Positions 13,701 through 20,767 of a stretch of DNA of 42,028 bases are shown here, piece after piece. Both the position numbers and the translations under genes were made by a program. Below the pieces are notes generated by a model. That model was not told the origin of the DNA, did no database searches, and was given only the letters and a program-made list of their open reading frames with translations. The stretch is from positions 1-42,028 of IMG/VR virus record IMGVR_UViG_3300029914_000060; one strand, given 5' to 3'. The stretch comes from a virus. The first letter of the stretch is position 1; every line of letters begins with the position of its first letter.

Positions 13701-14429
13701 ATGACCGACGACGAGGCCATCGCTATCGGGTTGGATGGCAACAGGATGCAGTCCGAGGGAAAGTTCAGGGAGGCGGTCGCCTGCCACATGAAACTGCTGG
13801 AGCATAACCCGTCCAACTTCGGCGCGGCCTTCAATATCGCGGTGTGTTATATCAATCTCGAACAATACCAGCTTGCGATAGATTACGCGATGAAGGCGAT
13901 AGCGAATAACCCAAGATGGGCGCAGGCGTTTCATGTTTTGGGAAGCGCATATCACGAGCTGGAAAATTATGTCATGGCGGAGCGCAGCTACAAGATGTGC
14001 CTCTACCTTGATCCGCAATCCGAGGACGCGAGAATCAGTCTGTGCCATCTGCACGCGCAAAAAAACGAAGTGGGATACGCTCTGAGGATGGGGCGCGAGG
14101 CGGTAGAACTGAACCCGAAAAACTTTGCCGCGTGGCTGAACCTCGGCAACGCTTACTTGCCGCAGGGCGACTATCACGAGGCGATAAAGTGCTACCGAGA
14201 GGGCATAAAGTGTGGCGGCGAAATGGCTTCAGCCATACACAGCAACCTTATTTTCACGATGGACTTGTGCGGCGATTTTTCCATGAAGGACTTGCATGAC
14301 GAGCGCAGAATGTGGGATATGATGTGGGCACAAAAATATCTTCCTAACATAAAATCAGGTAACGCCGTTTCAGGTGATTTTGATATGTGTGTGAGTACAC
14401 ACTTGACAAACGCTTTTATATGCGAGTAG
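13701..14429 (+). CDS. Tetratricopeptide-repeat protein with OGT-like C-terminal segment
   Basis: The 242-residue protein is made of TPR units: residues about 20-160 show repeated patterns such as AAFNIAVCYINLEQYQLAID, AFHVLGSAYHELENY and AAWLNLGNAYLPQGDYHEAI. Near residue 185 it reads HSNLIFTMDLCGDFSMKDLH, resembling the link between TPRs and the catalytic part of SPINDLY/OGT glycosyltransferases, and then it ends without that domain. It may be a truncated OGT relative, or a TPR adaptor for head assembly. It follows the portal gene by two bases. A promoter for the next unit overlaps its stop. Confidence 0.8.
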   Translation: MTDDEAIAIGLDGNRMQSEGKFREAVACHMKLLEHNPSNFGAAFNIAVCYINLEQYQLAIDYAMKAIANNPRWAQAFHVLGSAYHELENYVMAERSYKMCLYLDPQSEDARISLCHLHAQKNEVGYALRMGREAVELNPKNFAAWLNLGNAYLPQGDYHEAIKCYREGIKCGGEMASAIHSNLIFTMDLCGDFSMKDLHDERRMWDMMWAQKYLPNIKSGNAVSGDFDMCVSTHLTNAFICE

Positions 14430-14432
14430 AGT
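14403..14432 (+). promoter_or_regulatory. Promoter within the head operon
   Basis: TTGACA (14403-14408), 18-base spacer and TAGAGT (14427-14432), overlapping the stop of the TPR gene. Transcription would start near 14440, ahead of an 11-codon gene and the structural genes. Confidence 0.5.
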
Positions 14433-14491
14433 GCCAATCAGCAGTATAGCTGACCTGCTCAAAGTTGGCTCGAACGAACTAGGAGAAAATC

Positions 14492-14527
14492 ATGGCCAAG
14501 CGCGGACGTAAACATAAGCGTAAGTAA
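14492..14527 (+). CDS. Eleven-residue basic micropeptide
   Basis: ATG GCC AAG ... TAA encodes MAKRGRKHKRK, eight of eleven residues being basic. AGGAGAAAATC gives an excellent ribosome site. A promoter precedes it and a hairpin with a T-rich tail follows, so it appears as its own small unit. It could be a real peptide that binds nucleic acid, or a leader whose translation controls the hairpins downstream. Confidence 0.45.
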   Translation: MAKRGRKHKRK

Positions 14528-14554
14528 GCTTATCGCCCTTACAAGGGTCAAACA

Positions 14555-14582
14555 GGAGGGCGTCAGACCTCCACTTATTTTT
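14555..14582 (+). terminator. Rho-independent-type terminator or attenuator
   Basis: GGAGG (14555-14559) and CCTCC (14568-14572) form a short stem followed by ACTTATTTTT. A second stem CCCTT-AC-AAGGG lies at 14536-14547. Stem length is modest, so termination may be partial. Confidence 0.45.
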
Positions 14583-14584
14583 AA

Positions 14585-14614
14585 CTGAAAAAATAGTGAG
14601 AAATCACTTTTCAG
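14585..14614 (+). promoter_or_regulatory. Hairpin in the 5' region of a structural gene
   Basis: CTGAAAA pairs with TTTTCAG around an inner GTGA-GAAA-TCAC stem-loop, with a four-base bulge on the 5' side. It ends 11 bases before the ATG at 14626, leaving GGGTGA as ribosome site just outside. It could protect the mRNA 5' end or regulate translation. Confidence 0.45.
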
Positions 14615-14625
14615 GGTGATAAAAA

Positions 14626-15246
14626 ATGATAAACGGAATGTTGCAACCGGGTGAACAGGTATCCAACCAGCGCGAGGATAACTTCACGGCAGCACAAAAC
14701 ATGATAGGCCAGATAAACGTCGCTGGAGGCCAGCTAATCTGTCCGAACATTTCCGTTGGTTCAGTAGCACTTGCCTCGATGGGCACAAATACATCGGACA
14801 TAGCAGGGCAATTCTGGATTACCGATATAGAAGTTCCTTACAATCGCATTCTCAAAAACATCAGTATGCTTTCCGGCGGAACCGCCACAACCGATTACTG
14901 GTTATGGGCGATTTACGATTCGTTCGGCTATCTTCTGGCTTCGAGCGCGGTTGCCGGGCAGTTGCTTGCGACGGCAAACTCTTGGCAGACACAGCCGATT
15001 GCGCTGACTTATGCGCGCGGTACGACAACATCCACACCTGCAACAAGCGTTCAACTGTACGGGCCGCAGCAATACTATATTGCCGTTCAGGGCAACGGCG
15101 CCACTGGCGGAGCATTGCAGACCATACCTGCACCTTACCAGATGTGTACCGGCATCCTCGCAGGGACATTCGGCACGATACCTGCCACGATTACGGTACC
15201 AACTACTTTCACGGCTGCAAAAGGCCCGATTATTTACCTGAGCTAA
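14626..15246 (+). CDS. Structural (head decoration-like) protein (206 aa)
   Basis: Starts MINGMLQPGEQVSNQREDNF and is rich in Thr, Ala, Gly and beta-strand patterns, as in minor head or decoration proteins. No catalytic motif is seen. It lies after a separate promoter and hairpin leader and before other beta-rich proteins, upstream of the scaffold and capsid genes. Assignment as structural rests on composition and position. Confidence 0.65.
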   Translation: MINGMLQPGEQVSNQREDNFTAAQNMIGQINVAGGQLICPNISVGSVALASMGTNTSDIAGQFWITDIEVPYNRILKNISMLSGGTATTDYWLWAIYDSFGYLLASSAVAGQLLATANSWQTQPIALTYARGTTTSTPATSVQLYGPQQYYIAVQGNGATGGALQTIPAPYQMCTGILAGTFGTIPATITVPTTFTAAKGPIIYLS

Positions 15247-15249
15247 GAC

Positions 15250-15495
15250 ATGGGCTATATCCATACAGACCTGAAACTTCTCGACCCCGCCACAGGGACA
15301 TTCGATGATCTTGACGGAGGTTCTCAGACGACCAGGATACTTCTGTTGAATATCCTCATGGAGTTGAGGGTACACACACAGTATTTGCAGGCGATGAACA
15401 TTGGCATAGTGAATGACGACCCAGCGCAAATGCGGATTGATACCGCGCTCGACCCAAGCTCTTTAACACCTTTCACGGCAACATCGAACTTCTAG
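15250..15495 (+). CDS. Small hypothetical structural-region protein (81 aa)
   Basis: Starts MGYIHTDLKLLDPATGTFDD and contains an amphipathic helix TTRILLLNILMELRVHTQYL. It lies between two beta-rich structural genes and may be an accessory or adaptor for one of them. The ribosome site is weak (GAGC), so translation may be coupled to the gene before it. Family not recognised. Confidence 0.6.
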   Translation: MGYIHTDLKLLDPATGTFDDLDGGSQTTRILLLNILMELRVHTQYLQAMNIGIVNDDPAQMRIDTALDPSSLTPFTATSNF

Positions 15496-15504
15496 GAGAT
15501 ATTC

Positions 15505-16167
15505 ATGGCACAAAACCAACTGCTCGTTGCAAACCCCGCGACCACACAATCGACTGACGGTACGCTAACCATAGGAAGCGCCGGTCGCCAGAACGACGCG
15601 CTGATTTCCGAGGTTCACGGAAAATGGTACACAGCCGGTTATCGCGGTGCGACATTCGTGACTTCCACGCTTATCGCCGGTATTACCGTTCCCGTCGCTG
15701 CCGCAACATTGGGTAGCAAGTTCACCCTATGGAACCCGGCAGGCTCAAACAAGATAGTAGAGCTTATCAGCATTAACGTCGGTCTTAGTGCTGCGACCAC
15801 TGTCGTTTCCGGTCTTGGCCTGATGATTCAGCGCAATATGTCAACTACTTCCGGTATCCCGACTTCGTTGACTTCGCAATATACAGCGCCTTTAGGGTTA
15901 TCCGGCACCGCAGCAGCAGGCGCTTACTCGGCAGCGACTCATACCAACGTGGCGATTCCGGGCGTTTCGGCGGCAACACCCGTGCCGATTCCGTTCTACA
16001 ACATTCTGACCTTTGGCGCCGTGACAGACTCGGGCGCACAGGCTTTTGACCACTTTTTTGACGGTCGTATTTTGCTCGGACCCGACTCGTCTGTCGCTCT
16101 TTGCGATACGGTAGGTACGGAATTGACGATTGTTGCAACATTAACATGGGCGGAATGGCCCCAATAA
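15505..16167 (+). CDS. Structural protein, beta-rich (220 aa)
   Basis: Begins MAQNQLLVANPATTQSTDGT; AGGAGATATTC is a clear ribosome site. Composition (Ala, Thr, Gly, Ser, Val) and alternating strands suggest a virion surface or decoration protein. It resembles the gene at 14626 in style, and the two could be related surface proteins. No enzymatic signature. Confidence 0.65.
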   Translation: MAQNQLLVANPATTQSTDGTLTIGSAGRQNDALISEVHGKWYTAGYRGATFVTSTLIAGITVPVAAATLGSKFTLWNPAGSNKIVELISINVGLSAATTVVSGLGLMIQRNMSTTSGIPTSLTSQYTAPLGLSGTAAAGAYSAATHTNVAIPGVSAATPVPIPFYNILTFGAVTDSGAQAFDHFFDGRILLGPDSSVALCDTVGTELTIVATLTWAEWPQ

Positions 16168-16168
16168 C

Positions 16169-16585
16169 ATGCCGATTCCACCAGAATTGCAGAAGTTGAT
16201 GGGCGGCGGCCAGAATCCCGCGCCACAATCACCGATGCTTGGTGGCGGTGCGCCACCAAACGGGCCAGCGTCGGCGCCCATGAGTACACCCCAGCCGAAC
16301 GAGGGTGAAAAGCAGGGCGCGATGGCACAGGTGCAGATGGCGACGGACTTACTGGAACAGACTTTGAAGCCGTTTGGCTCGGAAACCGAAGAGGGTCAGG
16401 TGATTCTTGAGGTGCTAAAGAAGTTGGGAACGAAGTTTGGCGACAAAAAAGAGAAGGCTAGGGGGCTGATTCCCTCGGAGATTATGAATTTAGTATCAAG
16501 CCTGCCAAAAGGTGTCGGCGGAATGCCCCCACCCGGCGCAGGCGCACCACCACCGGGAGCTGGAATGCCCCCACCACAAATGTAA
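16169..16585 (+). CDS. Proline/glycine-rich head-region protein (138 aa)
   Basis: Two low-complexity arms (start MPIPPELQKLMGGGQNPAPQ, and near the end PPPGAGAPPPGAGMPPPQ) flank a helical middle (VQMATDLLEQTLKPFGSETE). Proteins of this form occur near portal and scaffold genes. It starts one base after the previous stop. Function unknown. Confidence 0.65.
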   Translation: MPIPPELQKLMGGGQNPAPQSPMLGGGAPPNGPASAPMSTPQPNEGEKQGAMAQVQMATDLLEQTLKPFGSETEEGQVILEVLKKLGTKFGDKKEKARGLIPSEIMNLVSSLPKGVGGMPPPGAGAPPPGAGMPPPQM

Positions 16586-16600
16586 ACTGGAGATGATGCC

Positions 16601-16792
16601 ATGACTGAAATGAGTTTGTTCAAACCAAAGAACTATCCCGCACGGAAGCCGACCGACGCGAAGCTGATGAACGGGAATATCGCAAATCCTCCGCGCTACA
16701 GCGAGATCGGCGGGCTAGACGCGCCGCACAAAGGCGGGCACGGCGAGTTCAAGAACAACAAGTCCTTGCGGAAGCCGGGTGGAACGAAGTAA
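16601..16792 (+). CDS. Small basic hypothetical protein (63 aa)
   Basis: Starts MTEMSLFKPKNYPARKPTDA and is rich in Lys, Pro, Gly and Asn, probably largely disordered. GGAGATGATGCC serves as ribosome site. It sits just before the scaffold-like gene. A similar short basic protein occurs at 29684 (also with KNN/KPG-type ends), which may indicate linker-like virion components. Confidence 0.6.
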   Translation: MTEMSLFKPKNYPARKPTDAKLMNGNIANPPRYSEIGGLDAPHKGGHGEFKNNKSLRKPGGTK

Positions 16793-16826
16793 AGTAAGCA
16801 CTAACTAACCAACTAAGGGGCTAAAA

Positions 16827-17360
16827 ATGGGAACAGTGAGCTTGGAAGGGATGTCGGCGGAGGCAATAAGCGGTCTGGCGATGATTGCGAAGGGGTTGAG
16901 TGACAATCCGGCTACACGCGGCGAGTTTCTCAACCTGACCAAGAAGGCGAACCCGCACTTGGCCATACCGGAAGTTGACGTTCCGGTGCAGATTAACGGT
17001 GCGATTGCCGAAGAACGCGCCAAGCGCGAGGCGCTGGAGCAAGAAATTTTGAAGGACAGAGTGGAGCGCGACGTGGAAAAGCGGCGTCTCCAACTGATGA
17101 AGGATAAAGGTCTGACCGAAGCACAAGTGGGTGAGGTCGAGGCGCTGATGGTTGAGAAGCAGATTCCGAACCACGAAACGGCGGCGGATTTCTACAACAT
17201 GCAGCGACAGGCCGCGAAGCCGACTCCCTATGCGGGATACGGTTCCCAACAGCTACCCAAGGTGGATACCAAGGATTTCGGCGGGAATATCGGTCAATGG
17301 GCAAGGAATGAAGCTGCACAAACGATTCACGGTATCAGATCAGGTCAGATTAAGGTTTAA
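16827..17360 (+). CDS. Probable scaffolding protein (177 aa)
   Basis: It lies immediately before the major capsid gene. The middle (about residues 55-110, IAEERAKREALEQEILKDRV and on) is a long charged helix of coiled-coil type, typical of internal scaffolds that guide capsid assembly. The N-terminal part (MSAEAISGLAMIAKGLSDNP) is helical and the C-terminal part more open. The call is based on position and shape, not on a recognised family signature. Confidence 0.6.
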   Translation: MGTVSLEGMSAEAISGLAMIAKGLSDNPATRGEFLNLTKKANPHLAIPEVDVPVQINGAIAEERAKREALEQEILKDRVERDVEKRRLQLMKDKGLTEAQVGEVEALMVEKQIPNHETAADFYNMQRQAAKPTPYAGYGSQQLPKVDTKDFGGNIGQWARNEAAQTIHGIRSGQIKV

Positions 17361-17407
17361 GGATTTGTGAGTGTCAACAATGGTTAACTACTTGAAAGGA
17401 AACTAAA

Positions 17408-18421
17408 ATGCCAGTATTAGGCTCAGGAATTATGCCCGCCCAAGGGGCAATTTCGGCGGAACTTACAGCCGTTACACGTAGGGCTTTTGTACCTAAACTT
17501 ATAGTCCAAACCTATCAGTCAACGCCATTGCTGGCGATGCTGTTAGCCAACAATCAGTCTGCTTCTGGTGGCGCGTCGAGCATCACGGTTCCGGTGCAGG
17601 GCACGAACATGGTGACGACGCAGCAATCGGATTATTCCGGTTCGTTCGCGCAGCCAAGCGTGCAGCCCGGCATACAGAACGCGGAGTTCAACTTGAAGTT
17701 GTCGATCACTCCGATACCTTTCCTCGGCATGGAGGCTGCGGTTCAGATTGATTACGCGGTTATCCCCATCATCGAGGCGCGCATGAATGACGCCGGAAAT
17801 AACCTTGCGGCTTTCTGGTCGAATGCTTTGTACAACAACACATCGAACAACCTGCAACTCATCGGCCTTCCCGGTGCGGTTGACGACTCGACCAACTTAG
17901 TGAGCTACGGCAACATCAACCGTTCGACCAACACCTTCTGGAAGGCGAAAGTCTATAATGCCGGCTCGGTCAACCCGACACGACAGAACGTGCTTCAGTA
18001 CCTTACCGGTTGCGCCAAGTCTGCGGGCGGCGAGATGCCGAACTTCGCGGTGTGCGGCTTCGGCACATGGGCGCTGCTGGCTCAGGACTTTATCGGTCAG
18101 GAAACGTACATGGTCACGCCGGGCGCGTCCTTCGACAAACTTGAAGATGGCCCACGCAGCGGTTTCCGCGCGCTGATGGTGGCTGGCGTACCGGTGTTTG
18201 CCGACATGAACTGTCCCGAAGGCACGATGTACATACTGAACAGCAACTATCTGTCCATGTATATCCACGAGCAGGGTTCGTTTGCCTTCACCGGTTTCGA
18301 GTCCACCTTGAGCAACTGGCAACTGGGTTATGTTGGCGCGATCGTGAATATCGCTGAATTGGTACTGACGAAGCCATCGTCCTGCGCCCGCGTGGGTTCG
18401 TACAACTACATTTCGCTATAA
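17408..18421 (+). CDS. Major capsid protein
   Basis: A 337-residue protein with the features expected of an HK97-fold capsid subunit: an N-terminal arm, VTRRAFVPKLIVQTYQSTPL leading into a long strand and loop region, and a conserved-looking C-terminal core (LVLTKPSSCARVGSYNYISL). GAAAGGAAACTAAA is a strong ribosome site. It follows the scaffold candidate and precedes connector genes. The fold assignment is by recognition and context; the shell-forming role is likely. Confidence 0.8.
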   Translation: MPVLGSGIMPAQGAISAELTAVTRRAFVPKLIVQTYQSTPLLAMLLANNQSASGGASSITVPVQGTNMVTTQQSDYSGSFAQPSVQPGIQNAEFNLKLSITPIPFLGMEAAVQIDYAVIPIIEARMNDAGNNLAAFWSNALYNNTSNNLQLIGLPGAVDDSTNLVSYGNINRSTNTFWKAKVYNAGSVNPTRQNVLQYLTGCAKSAGGEMPNFAVCGFGTWALLAQDFIGQETYMVTPGASFDKLEDGPRSGFRALMVAGVPVFADMNCPEGTMYILNSNYLSMYIHEQGSFAFTGFESTLSNWQLGYVGAIVNIAELVLTKPSSCARVGSYNYISL

Positions 18422-18433
18422 GGAGAAACTGAT

Positions 18434-19663
18434 ATGTCATTCAATCAAATGGGTTTCGTTGGACAGAATCCGTCACAACGCGCCGCGATATTCAACCAGA
18501 ACGCAGGTCAAGTCGTCAACGCGGCCGCAGCAGGAACGGTTTTAGACTTGAGTTTGGCGGCCGGACAGACGTGCATTATCCCTGAAGGACAGTGGATTTC
18601 CTTTGCAGGCCCGTATTCGGACTTGCAGGTATTCGACATGGGTCAGCAACGCTGGATGGCTTATACGCCGCTGGACTCCGCTCCCCTGCCGATTTCGTCA
18701 GATGGCACGAACTACCGCTTCGCCAACTCGTCCGGTTGCCCGGTAGGTGCAGTCGTTACTAACGGCGGCACGTCATTGGGTGCTACTACCTTGCCTACTG
18801 TCTATACGCCTACCGGCTACTGGCAGAGCGGGTCATTCACGACTCAGGCAACACCATCGCTCACTTGTACTCCATCATCCGGTTCGTCCTTGTGGAATAC
18901 TTTTATCGGTGGCAATGTCAGCACGTCGCAGACGATTACTACCCCAGGAACGGGCTATACCTACGCGCCGAAGATTCTGGTCTTGCCCCCATCGAACCAA
19001 GGATCGCAGCCGTATATTCCAGCAACCATGACCTGCGTGCTGTCCGGTTTTGGAGTCGGCGCGATTACCGTCACGAACCAGGGCGCGGGCTATGTTTCTG
19101 CACCAACCATCGTGTTCCTCAACCAGCCCGGCGATACGTCTGGTTCCGGTGCGGCATTGACCTGCGCACTGGCAAATACAACCACAACAGGCGTTGGCCA
19201 AGTAACTGCCGTGACCATCAACAGCTCGGGTATCGCGTACGGTGCTGCCTTGACTGCGGTTCCGACACTTGCCTTCGCGGGTACTAGCGCACCGGCTTCA
19301 TGCGCCGCGACCGCGCTGATGAACTTCTCGTTGACCAGTGCTGCGACCGGCACGGTTACGGCCGGCACAACTTATGTCGGCGGATACCAGTATTATGTTG
19401 TCGGCGGCAACAACACCACGACCACGATATATACCAATCCGGCAATCGAGAAGGGAATCAACCAGCCGCAGCAACCGATTATCAACAGCGCGACAACCGT
19501 TGTTATCGGCATGAACTCGCCGGGCACGAACTTTGTGTTCAACGGTGCGGGCTATCAGGTAATACCGCCCTTGATTACGATTCAGGGCGTAGGTACGGGC
19601 GGTTCGATCACCGCTCCTTCTGTTGGAGGCGTGAGCGATACCTGCTTGTTATATCCGATTTAA
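18434..19663 (+). CDS. Structural protein with GxGYxxAP repeats (409 aa)
   Basis: Starts MSFNQMGFVGQNPSQRAAIF, with AAGGAGAAACTGAT upstream. From about residue 170 it carries repeated beta modules with the signature GTGYTYAPKILV and GAGYVSAPTIVF, the same module type as in the protein at 20768. Ser/Thr/Gly-rich, no enzyme motif. Position right after the capsid gene suggests a head decoration or fibre. Confidence 0.65.
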   Translation: MSFNQMGFVGQNPSQRAAIFNQNAGQVVNAAAAGTVLDLSLAAGQTCIIPEGQWISFAGPYSDLQVFDMGQQRWMAYTPLDSAPLPISSDGTNYRFANSSGCPVGAVVTNGGTSLGATTLPTVYTPTGYWQSGSFTTQATPSLTCTPSSGSSLWNTFIGGNVSTSQTITTPGTGYTYAPKILVLPPSNQGSQPYIPATMTCVLSGFGVGAITVTNQGAGYVSAPTIVFLNQPGDTSGSGAALTCALANTTTTGVGQVTAVTINSSGIAYGAALTAVPTLAFAGTSAPASCAATALMNFSLTSAATGTVTAGTTYVGGYQYYVVGGNNTTTTIYTNPAIEKGINQPQQPIINSATTVVIGMNSPGTNFVFNGAGYQVIPPLITIQGVGTGGSITAPSVGGVSDTCLLYPI

Positions 19664-19684
19664 CATAGAGAAGAAAGGGCTGCT

Positions 19685-20116
19685 ATGTTCCTCGTAAAAA
19701 ACAGTAATTCATTCGACTTTGAAGGCAGGTACGCGAGTATAGACTATCGCTTTCCTGCCGGAAAAAGTACCGCAATCCCAGACGACGCGGCACGCCATAT
19801 CTTCGGCGTTGGCGACGCAAATAAAACAGATGTGCTAGTCCGTAACGGGTGGGTGACGACAAGTTCACAACACCAGTTGGGACTCGACATACTCAACAAA
19901 TTCTCCTTCAATGTTGCAGACGAGCTGATTGCTGGCGAGATAATCGACGCGCCGAGGCTTTCTGCGTCAAAAGGAAAAGAGCAAGACTCAGCCCCCTTGC
20001 AAAAGGGAAGTGGCGGGGAAGCAAAGGGTTCTGACGGACTCGATGAACAACCGCCACAACCCACTATATTCGGGGGTAGCATCTTGGATACGTTGGAAAG
20101 CGTAGCAGGAGGTTAG
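19685..20116 (+). CDS. Hypothetical head-region protein (143 aa)
   Basis: Starts MFLVKNSNSFDFEGRYASID. The first 60 residues form a small alpha/beta region (HIFGVGDANKTDVLVRNGW), and the rest is an acidic, low-complexity tail (KGSGGEAKGSDGLDEQPPQP). Between capsid and adaptor genes, so probably a head-completion accessory. AGAAAGGG is the ribosome site. Family not recognised. Confidence 0.6.
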   Translation: MFLVKNSNSFDFEGRYASIDYRFPAGKSTAIPDDAARHIFGVGDANKTDVLVRNGWVTTSSQHQLGLDILNKFSFNVADELIAGEIIDAPRLSASKGKEQDSAPLQKGSGGEAKGSDGLDEQPPQPTIFGGSILDTLESVAGG

Positions 20117-20120
20117 CGGT

Positions 20121-20759
20121 GTGCAAAATCCTCCTCTGTTATCAGATTATTTGACGCAAACTCAAAGACTTTTGCATGATAGCACGGCAGTTTACTGGTC
20201 TGTTCCAGAGCTGACCGACTACATCAACACGGCGCGTATGCGCGTCGTGGCCGATACCGGATGCAACCGCGTTCTCCAGACGTTAAATCTCACACAGGGG
20301 CAGGAAACCTACGCCTATTCCGCGCTGCCGTCGGGTGCTTCGACGTTCGACGTGCTGAACCTGACGGTATTATGGGGCGGATTGCGCGTGCCGTGTACCT
20401 ACATGCCCTATACCGAGTTCAACCTCAAGATGCGCGCGTGGCAGAATTTCCAGAACAGACCGACCGTTTACACGGTTTATGGCGGGAATACCGTCTATGT
20501 CGGCCCGATACCAGACCAGACTTATGTGAGCGAGTGGGATACCGTCGTATCTCCCGCCATGCTCGTCAATCTCACAGACCAAGACACGATATATTTTCCG
20601 TTTTCCGACCCGATACCGTTCTACGCCGCCTATCTCGCCAAGTACAAGGAGCAGAGCGTGGAAGAGGCGAACCGATTCCTTCAATCCTACGCGCAAAAGA
20701 CCGCACAGGCCGTGCGTTCTTCGTTCACGCGCCGGATAACCAACCCATATAGCGTCTAG
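20121..20759 (+). CDS. Head-tail adaptor-like protein (212 aa)
   Basis: Starts at GTG 20121 with AGGAGG eight bases upstream. The opening LLSDYLTQTQRLLHDSTAVY followed by PELTDYINTARMRVVADTG is the helical pattern typical of podovirus tail accessory/adaptor proteins that bind under the portal. The central half is beta-rich, and a helical segment KYKEQSVEEANRFLQSYAQK ends the protein. Gene order (capsid, adaptor, stopper-like protein) supports this. Confidence 0.65.
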   Translation: MQNPPLLSDYLTQTQRLLHDSTAVYWSVPELTDYINTARMRVVADTGCNRVLQTLNLTQGQETYAYSALPSGASTFDVLNLTVLWGGLRVPCTYMPYTEFNLKMRAWQNFQNRPTVYTVYGGNTVYVGPIPDQTYVSEWDTVVSPAMLVNLTDQDTIYFPFSDPIPFYAAYLAKYKEQSVEEANRFLQSYAQKTAQAVRSSFTRRITNPYSV

Positions 20760-20767
20760 GGGGCAGC

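Noticed and set aside
17543-18322. Long minus-strand frames opposite the capsid gene, and similar antisense frames along the late region
   Set aside because: They lack ribosome sites, have shadow-like composition and overlap well-supported genes on the plus strand.
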